Below are positions 23,326-30,790 of a stretch of DNA of 49,677 nucleotides, piece after piece (position 1 is the first letter of the stretch; each line of letters opens with the position of its first letter). The notes under the pieces are model-generated. The model was given only the letters and a program-made list of their open reading frames with translations, searched no databases and had not been told where the DNA came from. The stretch is from assembly GCA_022510815.1 (NCBI GenBank), contig JAFLST010000021.1:1-49677 (forward strand), read 5' to 3'. Made by a program: the position numbers and the translations under genes. The stretch is from Christensenellaceae bacterium (GTDB lineage Bacteria > Bacillota > Clostridia > Christensenellales > Aristaeellaceae).

Positions 23326-24408
23326 ATGCGCCGTGTGATGGCAGGGCTGCTCATGCTGCTGCTTATGCCCGTCTGCGCGATGGCCGCGCCGGATACCCCT
23401 TATGCGCCGGAGACCGTGCTGCAGACCGAGCCGCTGTCCGACGGGGCGCTGGCGGCGCTGGAGGGGCTCTATCCGGCGATCCGGCGCTGTGAAGAGCAGA
23501 TTGAGCTGCCCGAGGGAACGCGCTACGATGACGTCAGCGCCGCGATGAGCTGCCTGTCGCGGAATTATCCGGAGCTGTTCCATCTTCGGAATGAATGGGC
23601 TATCGGGTATTTTCAGGATGCCCCGGCTTACGCCACGGTGGTCAAGCCAGCCTATACGATGTCTTATTGGGAATACGAGTCGGTGCTGTCGCGGCTGCTG
23701 GAAACGGCGCGGAACATGGCGGTTGTAGTTTCCGGGTCGCAGGCGGATCGGGCGGAGACACTGCATGACCTGCTGTGCGAGAGAGCGTCCTACGACCGGA
23801 GCGAAACCCTCGACGCTGACAACACGGCGGTGGGAGCGCTGCTCGTGGGCGTGACCCGCTGCGAGGGATACGCGCAGGCGCTGTCACTGCTGTACCGGCT
23901 GTCGGGCATTCCCTGCGGCGTCGTGACAGGGGACGCGGGCACGGGGCTGGATGTTTCGCGGCACGCGTGGAACGCCGCGGTGATCGACGGCACGCCCACC
24001 CTGATCGACGCGACATGGAACGATCAGGAAGGAAACGGCTGCGTCACGCACTGGTATTACGGGCTGACGGACGCCATGATGGCGGCGGATCATGTTCCCG
24101 ATCCTGAGTTCAGCCTGCCGGTGATGAACGTGATCACCGTGAACTGGCATGCCCGCCGGGGGCTGCTGGTGACGGACAGCGCGGGACTGTACGCGGCGAT
24201 CCGGCGCTTTGCCCTCGAGGGGGAGATCAGCATCCGCTTTGCCGATTCTGCGCTGTACGCCGATTTTATCAGCCGAACCAACGACTGGCTGAATGATTAC
24301 AACGCCATGAGCGCGCCCGGAGAAGCCTTTTATGGGAGCTTCGGCGTGATCTTCGCGGATGAGCAGCTTTGCGCGATGCTCGCAGCGGTGGAGGTGGAAG
24401 GCCCGTGA
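23326..24408 (+). CDS. Secreted transglutaminase-like cysteine protease-fold protein
   Basis: 360 residues. A signal peptide ends at CAMAAP (about residue 21). The Cys-His-Asp triad of the transglutaminase-like superfamily is visible: TRCEGYAQALSLLYRLSGI with Cys179, SRHAWNAAVIDG with His213 and LIDATWND with Asp228. ATG 23326 follows GAAGGAGGA. Bacterial members are mostly secreted peptidases or cross-linkers of wall or surface proteins. A C-terminal alpha/beta domain (about 250-360) has no motif I know. The stop overlaps the next start (GTGA), coupling it to a cytoplasmic DUF402 protein. Confidence 0.9.
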   Translation: MRRVMAGLLMLLLMPVCAMAAPDTPYAPETVLQTEPLSDGALAALEGLYPAIRRCEEQIELPEGTRYDDVSAAMSCLSRNYPELFHLRNEWAIGYFQDAPAYATVVKPAYTMSYWEYESVLSRLLETARNMAVVVSGSQADRAETLHDLLCERASYDRSETLDADNTAVGALLVGVTRCEGYAQALSLLYRLSGIPCGVVTGDAGTGLDVSRHAWNAAVIDGTPTLIDATWNDQEGNGCVTHWYYGLTDAMMAADHVPDPEFSLPVMNVITVNWHARRGLLVTDSAGLYAAIRRFALEGEISIRFADSALYADFISRTNDWLNDYNAMSAPGEAFYGSFGVIFADEQLCAMLAAVEVEGP

Positions 24409-24929
24409 AGCGCAAGAGCCTTTCCTATGAATCATGGACGTGCATTCTGAAAAGGGACCTGCGCGTCTGCCGGATAGCGGAACCCTTTGTCGGGCAGGCG
24501 GCGCTGCTGCGAATCCGCGAGGTGACCGAGCCGCAGGTGTGGAACTGGCAGGGCAGGTCGCTGACCGTCTGCGACCGGGGCATGGCATGGCTGTCGATGC
24601 TGCCGGAGCGCGGCGGGCTGTGCATCACGGCGCAGCTTAACCCGGACGGCACGGTGGCCCTGTGGTACATCGACATGATCGCCGGGCAGGGCGTTGACGA
24701 ATCAGGCGTGCCGTGGTTTGACGACCTGTACCTTGACCTGATCGTGAACCCGGACGGCTCCATGCATGTGGACGACCGGGATGAGCTCGACAGGGCGCTG
24801 CGGCTGGGCGACATTACCGAAGAGCAGCACCGGCAGGCGCTCGATGTCTGCGCGATGCTGCAAAAAGGTCTGGAAGGCGGCGTTGAAGCCCTCCAGACCC
24901 TGACGGAACAGAGTTTATCAGCCTTTTGA
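24405..24929 (+). CDS. DUF402 family protein
   Basis: 174 residues starting at GTG 24405, which overlaps the preceding stop. The conserved core is WYIDMIAGQGVDESGVPW, then FDDLYLDLIVNPDG, VDDRDELDRALRLGDIT and a final helix, as in the DUF402 (YgaC/FomD) barrel. Structures of relatives bind a metal and a nucleotide-like ligand, and FomD hydrolyses a CMP-linked intermediate, so a nucleotide phosphoryl hydrolase role is possible. The Trp-Tyr-Asp and Asp-Asp residues for metal binding are present. The 3' end overlaps the convergent gene by 12 bases. Confidence 0.85.
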   Translation: MKRKSLSYESWTCILKRDLRVCRIAEPFVGQAALLRIREVTEPQVWNWQGRSLTVCDRGMAWLSMLPERGGLCITAQLNPDGTVALWYIDMIAGQGVDESGVPWFDDLYLDLIVNPDGSMHVDDRDELDRALRLGDITEEQHRQALDVCAMLQKGLEGGVEALQTLTEQSLSAF

Positions 24930-25352
24930 TATGGCACGCTGCCTGAGCAGCGTCATGCCCAGCAGCGCTGATGCGCAGCCCAGCAGGACAAAGCCGCCCC
25001 AAATCATGTTCCAGTGCGGAACGGAAATATCAAACATGCTTTCAATGATCGAATGCCAGAATGACCATCCTGTCGCGATGGCGAAAAGATCAAACAGCAG
25101 ATAGCCGCCGCAAAGAGGATAAATCCAGCGCCACCAAGGATTGGCGTGCAGATTTGTCAGGAAAATCACGATGCCCGCGATGCACAGTGCCGACAGTATC
25201 CCCATGAGCAGGAAGTACAGCGGGCCCTTGTCGGACATGATGCCCAGCCAAAAAGCGGCATAGGATTGCCGGTCAAACAAGCCCCAGATTCGGTGGAGAT
25301 GAAAGGCACCGAAGAACAGGAAAATCCAAGGCTCGATGCGTTTGATTTTCAT
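24918..25352 (-). CDS. Four-helix membrane protein of unknown function (144 aa)
   Basis: ATG 25352 follows AGGAGAACGGC; the upstream extension lacks a ribosome site. Four hydrophobic segments can be seen: IEPWIFLFFGAFHLHRIWGL, a segment beginning GPLYFLLMGILSAL, WIYPLCGGYLLFDLFAIA and MIWGGFVLLGCASALLGM. His and Trp residues lie at the membrane edges (FHLHRIW, FWHSIIE). I recognise no named family. It is 17 bases downstream of the VanY-type gene on the same strand and so is likely co-transcribed with it. Confidence 0.75.
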   Translation of the reverse strand: MKIKRIEPWIFLFFGAFHLHRIWGLFDRQSYAAFWLGIMSDKGPLYFLLMGILSALCIAGIVIFLTNLHANPWWRWIYPLCGGYLLFDLFAIATGWSFWHSIIESMFDISVPHWNMIWGGFVLLGCASALLGMTLLRQRAISKG

Positions 25353-25369
25353 GCCGTTCTCCTGCACCC

Positions 25370-26422
25370 TTACTGTCCGTAAAGCTCCAGATACTCCTCG
25401 AGGCACAGGCCGCTGTTGCGCATGGGGATGCTGTGCTCCACGCCGACATAGCGGAAGTGCCACGGCTCGGCGAGGAACCCGGTGATGCTTTCCTTCTCCT
25501 CGGTGTAGCGGAGGATGAAGCCCCATTCCCAGCAATGCTCAGCCAGCCAGATGGCCTGCTTGGTGCCCTTGAAGGATACGCCCGGCACCGTAATGTCAAA
25601 GGATGTGCCGAGGTGATGCTCGCTGGAGCCGGGGTCGGCGACGGTCTGCCGGGTGGCGGAAATGGCCCGCTCCTCGGAGAAGCCGCGATCCAGATACTCC
25701 TTTTTCTGCTCGTCAAACAGCGCCTGCTGATAGGCGACCGTCCGGTAAGCCGAGCTGATCTGCCAGACCGTGATGCCCTCCTGATGGGCCTGAGCCAGCA
25801 TGGCCATCAGCGCGTCCACAGCGGTCCGGTCCGCCTGCGTGCCGTTGTACTTGATGGTGACGATGCTCGGGTCGCAGTAGGTATTCATGTTGACCAGATC
25901 CGCGGGGATATAGCCTTCCGGCAGCAGGTGGGTGCGGTTGACCAGCATGGGCAGGCCCTCTGCGGTCATGCCAGCGAGCGCGGCTTTGACGGGCTCTGCG
26001 GTTTCCATGGGATGGGCATTCTCGGAGTACAGCGTCTCGCGGGTTTCCTGACCCACGATGCCGTCCGCGCCAAGGCCATGCTGCTGCTGGAACAGCGTCA
26101 CCGCTTCGCGGGTGCCGGGGCCGAACTGGCCGTCAATCTCTCCGGTGTAGTAGCCCAGTTCCTTGAGCCGCGTCTGCAGCTCGATGACCTCCTCGCCCTC
26201 GGAGCCGGAGCGCAGCATGGGCGCGGGCGTGGGCAGCGACGGGTCGATGGTGACCTGCATGACGTTGCCGTAGGGCGGCACGGGCGTTGGCGTGAGGTGC
26301 ATCTCGGTATAGGTCAGGTCGATTAGCCCGGCCACCCGCACGCCCAATACGATTACGACCACAGCCAGCACGGCGAGTACGGCAAGACCGGCGATCTTCC
26401 ATGGATTCCTATCATTGCGCAT
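25370..26422 (-). CDS. VanY-type D-Ala-D-Ala carboxypeptidase with PG-binding domain
   Basis: 350 residues. One membrane helix (about 9-31) anchors it with the rest outside. A PG_binding_1 domain occupies about 68-135 (LRSGSEGEEVIELQTRLKEL, then IVGQETRETLY). The C-terminal metallopeptidase has SSAYRTVAYQQALFDEQ, SSEHHLGTSFDI with zinc ligands His259 and Asp266, and AEPWHFRYVG with Glu309 and His312, which together form the VanY/LAS site. It should trim the terminal D-Ala of peptidoglycan stems. ATG 26422 follows GAGGT, so the longer upstream frame is not needed. There is no van gene context, so housekeeping or spore wall work is likelier than glycopeptide resistance. Confidence 0.93.
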   Translation of the reverse strand: MRNDRNPWKIAGLAVLAVLAVVVIVLGVRVAGLIDLTYTEMHLTPTPVPPYGNVMQVTIDPSLPTPAPMLRSGSEGEEVIELQTRLKELGYYTGEIDGQFGPGTREAVTLFQQQHGLGADGIVGQETRETLYSENAHPMETAEPVKAALAGMTAEGLPMLVNRTHLLPEGYIPADLVNMNTYCDPSIVTIKYNGTQADRTAVDALMAMLAQAHQEGITVWQISSAYRTVAYQQALFDEQKKEYLDRGFSEERAISATRQTVADPGSSEHHLGTSFDITVPGVSFKGTKQAIWLAEHCWEWGFILRYTEEKESITGFLAEPWHFRYVGVEHSIPMRNSGLCLEEYLELYGQ

Positions 26423-26452
26423 AGCGGTATACCTCGTTATGTAATCCTTATC

Positions 26453-26481
26453 AGTATACTTTTTTTTTGGCAGGTTCGCAA
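26453..26481 (-). promoter_or_regulatory. Promoter for the VanY-type gene
   Basis: Minus-strand TTGCGA (26481-26476) and TATACT (26458-26453), 17 bp apart; the spacer contains nine A. Confidence 0.7.
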
Positions 26482-26679
26482 GGGGATTGGGGCGCATGGG
26501 CAGGGTGCGGGATGTAAATACTAACGCCGTCTGCGAATCTGAAATGGTAACAATCGGGTTCCCCGGTCGGGCGGGGAGCTTCCCGGAGACAAAGCAGCGT
26601 TTTGCGCAGGGAAGCATGCATGAGCGAAAATCGAAAATCGAAAAGCGAAAAGCGGCTTTGACTTTTTCGAGGCAAAACA
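26482..26679. repeat. Divergent intergenic region with a 7-bp tandem repeat (26625-26652)
   Basis: Non-coding space between the VanY and gpmI promoters. It holds four head-to-tail 7-mers (CGAAAAT twice, then CGAAAAG twice) at 26625-26652 and a small GC-rich stem (CCCCG/CGGGG) around 26560-26580. No gene seen. Confidence 0.7.
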
Positions 26680-26708
26680 TTGACAATCTGCTGCCATTGC
26701 TTTATGCT
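26680..26708 (+). promoter_or_regulatory. Promoter for gpmI
   Basis: TTGACA (26680-26685) and TATGCT (26703-26708), spacer 17 bp, about 50 bases before the start. Confidence 0.75.
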
Positions 26709-26759
26709 AAGAGATGCGGTTTTTCTATCCGAAACGACGCAAGGAGGCTGTGATTTCCT

Positions 26760-28337
26760 ATGAATAAACCCGTTGTGCTGGTTGTTATGGACGGCGTGGG
26801 CGAGACCCCCGCGGAACTGGGCAACATGGTCATGAAGGCCACGACCCCGACCCTTGATGAGCTGAAGGCCACCCAGCCTTGGCGCACCATCCGCGCTCAT
26901 GGCGAGGCGGTGGGTCTGCCCTCTGACGACGACATGGGCAACTCCGAGGTCGGCCACAATGCCCTCGGCTGCGGTCAGATCTATTCGCAGGGCGCGAAGC
27001 TGGTCAATGAGTCCATCGAGTCCGGCAAGATCTTCGCTTCCGAGACATGGCAGGAGCTGATCGCGGGCGTGAAGAAGAGCGGCGGCGCGCTGCACTTCAT
27101 CGGCCTGCTGTCCGACGGCAATGTCCACTCCAACATCAGCCATCTGATCGCCATGCTGAAGGAGGCCAAGAAGGAGGGCGTCGCCAAGGTGCGCTGCCAC
27201 ATCCTGCTGGACGGCCGCGACGTGCCCGCCACCTCTGCGCTGGAGTATGTCGGCCAGCTCGAGGATACCCTTGCCGCGCTGAACGACGCGACCTTCGACG
27301 GGCGCATTGCTTCCGGCGGCGGGCGCATGAAGATCACCATGGACCGCTATCAGGCCAACTGGGGCATGGTCAAGACCGGCTGGGACGTGCATGTCCACGG
27401 TGAGGGCCGCGCCTTTGCCTCCGCGAAGGAAGCCATCGAGACTTACCGTGCCGAGACCGGCGCGATTGATCAGGACCTCCCGGCCTTCGTCATTGCCGAG
27501 AACGGCAAGCCCGTGGGCACCATCAACGACGGCGACAGCGTCATCCTGTATAACTTCCGCGGCGACCGCGCCCTCGAGCTGTCCATGGCCTTCGACGGCG
27601 GCGCTGAGTTCAACGCCTTTGACCGCGGCACGGTGCCGAACGTCCTCTATGCCGGCATGCTGCAGTACGACGGCGACCTGTGCATCCCGAAGAAGTATCT
27701 GATGAATCCGCCGGAGATCCGCCACACCCTCACTGAGCTGCTGGTGGAGAACGGCATCCCCGAGTATGCCTGCTCCGAGACCCAGAAGTACGGCCATGTG
27801 ACCTATTTCTGGAACGGCAACCGCTCCGAGAAGTTCTCCGACACCCTCGAGGTGTGGGAGGAGGTTCCCTCTGATGTGCGCTCCTTCGATGAGTGCCCGT
27901 GGATGAAGGCCACCGAGGTGACCGATCTGGTCATCAAGGCGCTGGAAAGCAAGAAGTACGGCTTCATCCGCTGCAACTACCCCAACGGCGACATGGTGGG
28001 CCACACCGGAAACTGCCTCGCCACCGAGATCGCTGTGGAGACCGTCGATCTGTGCCTCGCTCGGGTCAAGAAGGCCGTTGAGGAAGCCGGCGCCATCCTG
28101 CTGGTGACCGCCGACCATGGCAACGCCGACCAGATGCTCGAGAAGGACAAGAAGGGCAACATCGCCCCGCGCACGGCCCACAGCCTGAACCCCGTGCCCT
28201 TCATCGTGTATGATCCCGACAAGCGCCATGAGCTTAAGGACGACCCGTCCTTCGGTCTGGCCAACGTCGCGCCCACTGTGGCGGAGCTGCTGGGCGTCAA
28301 GCCCTATGACTGCTGGAACGAGAGCATGCTCAAGTAA
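26760..28337 (+). CDS. gpmI: 2,3-bisphosphoglycerate-independent phosphoglycerate mutase
   Basis: 525 residues. VVMDGVGETP near the start provides the first metal Asp11; DMGNSEVGHNALGCGQI holds the phosphoserine nucleophile Ser62. Further on are VTADHGNADQM and RTAHSLNPVPF, metal ligands of the alkaline-phosphatase-like fold. The protein interconverts 3- and 2-phosphoglycerate in glycolysis using two Mn ions. AAGGAGG lies 12 bases before ATG 26760. It is a single-gene unit with its own promoter and a strong terminator. Confidence 0.97.
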   Translation: MNKPVVLVVMDGVGETPAELGNMVMKATTPTLDELKATQPWRTIRAHGEAVGLPSDDDMGNSEVGHNALGCGQIYSQGAKLVNESIESGKIFASETWQELIAGVKKSGGALHFIGLLSDGNVHSNISHLIAMLKEAKKEGVAKVRCHILLDGRDVPATSALEYVGQLEDTLAALNDATFDGRIASGGGRMKITMDRYQANWGMVKTGWDVHVHGEGRAFASAKEAIETYRAETGAIDQDLPAFVIAENGKPVGTINDGDSVILYNFRGDRALELSMAFDGGAEFNAFDRGTVPNVLYAGMLQYDGDLCIPKKYLMNPPEIRHTLTELLVENGIPEYACSETQKYGHVTYFWNGNRSEKFSDTLEVWEEVPSDVRSFDECPWMKATEVTDLVIKALESKKYGFIRCNYPNGDMVGHTGNCLATEIAVETVDLCLARVKKAVEEAGAILLVTADHGNADQMLEKDKKGNIAPRTAHSLNPVPFIVYDPDKRHELKDDPSFGLANVAPTVAELLGVKPYDCWNESMLK

Positions 28338-28350
28338 TCCGGACAGAAGA

Positions 28351-28389
28351 AAGAGGAGACCTTTCATCAGGAAGGTCTCCTCTTTTTAT
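28351..28389. terminator. Bidirectional terminator between gpmI and rnc
   Basis: AAAGAGGAGACCTT pairs perfectly with AAGGTCTCCTCTTT (14 bp, 8-base loop), followed by T on the plus strand and TTTCTTC on the minus strand. Confidence 0.92.
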
Positions 28390-28406
28390 GCTTGTGGGAT
28401 GCTGGG

Positions 28407-29060
28407 TCAGCTGTCCTTCAGTGCCTGCAGGGCCTTGAGTGCCGCCGCCTGCTCCGCCTGCTTCTTGGTGCGTCCCGTGCCCCGGGCAAGCTCCTTGCCA
28501 TACCGGGAGACCGCCGCCTCAAAGGTGCGGTCATGGGGCGGGCCATCCTGCGCGACGATCTCATAGGTGGGAGCTTCGCCGCCGTCCCGCTGGAGATGCT
28601 CCTGCAGCGCGCCCTTGCTGTCCTGCATGGGGCGGTGGACCTCCTCGGGCTTGGGCCAGCAGCGCTTCACGATCTCCCGGGCAGCGTCCATGCCGCCGTC
28701 CAGATAAACCGCCGCCAGCACGGCCTCCATCGCGTCGCAGAGCACGCTGGGCTTGTCCCGTCCGCCGGTCTGCTCCTCGCCCTTGTCCATCAGCAGCGCC
28801 TCGCCGACGCCCAGCCCGCGCGCCACCTGTGACAGCGCCGCCTCGCACACCAGCAGCGCCCGCTGATGCGTGAGCTGGCCTTCCTGACTCTCCGGGTGCG
28901 TCTGATAGAGCAGCTCGCTCATCAGGAACTGCAGCACCGCGTCGCCCAAGAACTCCAGCCGCTGGTTGTCCTTGCGGCCCATGGACGGGTGCGTCAGTGC
29001 CTGCCGCAGCAGCGCCGGGTCGCGGAACTGGTAGCCCAGAGCCTGCATCAATGCCTGCAT
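28407..29060 (-). CDS. rnc: Ribonuclease III
   Basis: 217 residues. The signature NQRLEFLGDAVLQFLMSELL is present near residue 32, with the second acidic patch in LCDAMEAVLAAVYLDGG. A C-terminal double-stranded RNA binding domain (SKGALQEHLQRDGG, then GTGRTKKQAEQAAALKAL) completes the enzyme. It cuts double-stranded RNA in rRNA and mRNA processing. I start at ATG 29060, 7-8 bases after GGAGGT, rather than the ATG two codons upstream that touches the ribosome site. It is the last gene of the plsX-acpP-rnc run. Confidence 0.96.
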   Translation of the reverse strand: MQALMQALGYQFRDPALLRQALTHPSMGRKDNQRLEFLGDAVLQFLMSELLYQTHPESQEGQLTHQRALLVCEAALSQVARGLGVGEALLMDKGEEQTGGRDKPSVLCDAMEAVLAAVYLDGGMDAAREIVKRCWPKPEEVHRPMQDSKGALQEHLQRDGGEAPTYEIVAQDGPPHDRTFEAAVSRYGKELARGTGRTKKQAEQAAALKALQALKDS

Positions 29061-29191
29061 CGTCATACCTCCACACGGAGGGAACGGAAAAAGCCGGATG
29101 CGGTTTTCTCTGTTCCATCCATCCTTTTGATGATATGGAAGCGCCGCGCCCGGCGGATCATCCCTCACAGGCGCGGCGTCCGAAAAAGCGC

Positions 29192-29419
29192 TTACTGATG
29201 CTCGTCGATGTACTTGACCACATCGCCGACGGTGCGCAGCTTCATGATCTGGTCATCCTCGACCATGATGCCGAAGGTATCCTCCAGATCCATGATCATC
29301 ACCATGACGGTGGCGGAATCGGCCTTGAGATCCTCCACAAGGCGGGATTCGGGGGTGATGGACGCCTCGTCCACCTTGAGCTGCTTGGCCAGCATGGTCT
29401 TGACGGTATCGTAGGTCAT
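29192..29419 (-). CDS. acpP: Acyl carrier protein
   Basis: 75 residues, acidic, four-helix carrier. LVEDLKADSATVMVMIMDLEDTFG holds the phosphopantetheine serine (Ser35 in ADS). The residue after it is Ala, where most carrier proteins have Leu, a mild oddity. The product carries growing acyl chains in fatty acid and phospholipid synthesis, fitting plsX just upstream. ATG 29419 follows AAGGAGGAG. Confidence 0.95.
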   Translation of the reverse strand: MTYDTVKTMLAKQLKVDEASITPESRLVEDLKADSATVMVMIMDLEDTFGIMVEDDQIMKLRTVGDVVKYIDEHQ

Positions 29420-29494
29420 GGGTATCTCCTCCTTATGATGTAAGATGATTCCGGATAATCTCGTTTATGCGTGAAACCCGTTCGGGTCAGCGCC

Positions 29495-30499
29495 TTATTC
29501 CTGCGGAACCGTTTCCGCAACACCCTTTTCGATGATCTCGACCACATGGCCGTCGACCATCTTGATTACCTGACCGATGGCACAGGACATGGCATGCGCG
29601 TTGGAGGAGCCGTGGGCCTTGACCACAGCGCCCTGAACGCCCAGCAGCGGCGCGCCGCCGACCTCGGTGTAGTCCATCAGCTTTTTGAAACGGCGGAAGG
29701 CGGGCTTGGCAATGACCGCGCCGATCTTCGAGCGGGTATCGGCCAGCATTTCCTTTTTCAGCATGTCCACCAGCGTGCCGGCCAATCCCTCCATGAACTT
29801 GAGGATCAGATTGCCCGCAAAGCCGTCGGTGACCAGCACGTCCGCCACATCGCCGGTGATGTCACGCGCCTCCACATTGCCCACGAAATGGTACGGGGCC
29901 TGTTCCATCAGCGGATAGGTGGCCTTGACCAGCGCGTTGCCCTTCTCGGATTCCGCGCCGATGTTGATGAGGCCTATCCGCGGTTTCTCCATGCCCATAA
30001 CGCCGCGCATATACGCGTCGCCCATGACGCCGAACTGCTGCAGATAATGGGGCTGACAGTCGACGTTGGCGCCGCAGTCGATCAGCAGAAAATACCCCTT
30101 GCCGTTGGGCATCAGCGGAGCCAGCGCCGGACGTTCCACACCGGGAATGCGGCCCAGACGGAACATGCCGCCCGCCAGCACCGCGCCCGTGGAGCCCGCG
30201 GACACAAAGCCGTCGACCTCCTTGTCCCGCAGCTTCAGCATGCCGATAACCGTCGCGGACTTGGTCTTGCGGCGCACGCCCATGACGGGGCTCTCCTCAT
30301 TGGTGATGACCTCCGGCGCGTCCACCAGCTCGATGCGGTCGCGCACATCATCAGCGCCCGTTAGCAGCGGCTCGATGGCGTCCAGCACGCCCGCCAGCAC
30401 GATGCTGATCTGCGGGAATCGCCGCAGCGCTTCGATGGCGCCCTCAACCGGGGCCTGCGGGGCGTTATCGCCGCCCATCGCGTCTACAAAAATGCGCAT
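29495..30499 (-). CDS. plsX: Phosphate acyltransferase PlsX
   Basis: 334 residues beginning MRIFVDAMGGDNAPQAPVEG, the family's N-terminal signature. EESPVMGVRRKTKSATV, DGFVSAGSTGAVLAGGMF, and GVERPALAPLMPNGKG follow, as in PlsX. It converts acyl-ACP and phosphate to acyl-phosphate, the donor for PlsY in phospholipid synthesis at the membrane. GGAGGCG precedes ATG 30499. First gene of the unit with acpP and rnc. Confidence 0.97.
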   Translation of the reverse strand: MRIFVDAMGGDNAPQAPVEGAIEALRRFPQISIVLAGVLDAIEPLLTGADDVRDRIELVDAPEVITNEESPVMGVRRKTKSATVIGMLKLRDKEVDGFVSAGSTGAVLAGGMFRLGRIPGVERPALAPLMPNGKGYFLLIDCGANVDCQPHYLQQFGVMGDAYMRGVMGMEKPRIGLINIGAESEKGNALVKATYPLMEQAPYHFVGNVEARDITGDVADVLVTDGFAGNLILKFMEGLAGTLVDMLKKEMLADTRSKIGAVIAKPAFRRFKKLMDYTEVGGAPLLGVQGAVVKAHGSSNAHAMSCAIGQVIKMVDGHVVEIIEKGVAETVPQE

Positions 30500-30526
30500 A
30501 GCTACGCCTCCAATCGTGTACGGTTT

Positions 30527-30556
30527 ATTCTACCATAAATTCCCCTGAAATTGCAA
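30527..30556 (-). promoter_or_regulatory. Promoter for plsX-acpP-rnc
   Basis: Minus-strand TTGCAA (30556-30551) and TAGAAT (30532-30527), spacer 18 bp. I see no FapR-type palindrome. Confidence 0.6.
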
Positions 30557-30638
30557 GGGGGGGGCGCTGCCCTTGTACCCTGCGAAGACACACACCTTGC
30601 GGCAGAGAGACACGCCTCCGGCCTTACCGCATGCGCGT

Positions 30639-30670
30639 GAAAAAAGCAGCCGACGAATACCGTCGACTGC
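30639..30670 (-). terminator. Terminator for the 905-residue PG-binding gene
   Basis: GCAGCCGACG and CGTCGACTGC pair over 10 bp (one mismatch) with a 5-base loop, followed on the minus strand by six T. It lies 120 bases past the stop; the space between holds no gene. Confidence 0.8.
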
Positions 30671-30790
30671 CTGATGGACAGGATAAGCACGCGAGCGTTG
30701 CTTGACCGAAGGGCTGTCTCTCCATCGCGGGAAGGGAGCCCAGAGGGATGATAGCCATCTGACAGGGGTGCCGGGGACTGCGTCCCTGAC

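Noticed and set aside
25370-26422. Glycopeptide resistance (vanY)
   Set aside because: The carboxypeptidase stands without other van genes or their regulators and carries a PG-binding domain, as housekeeping enzymes do.
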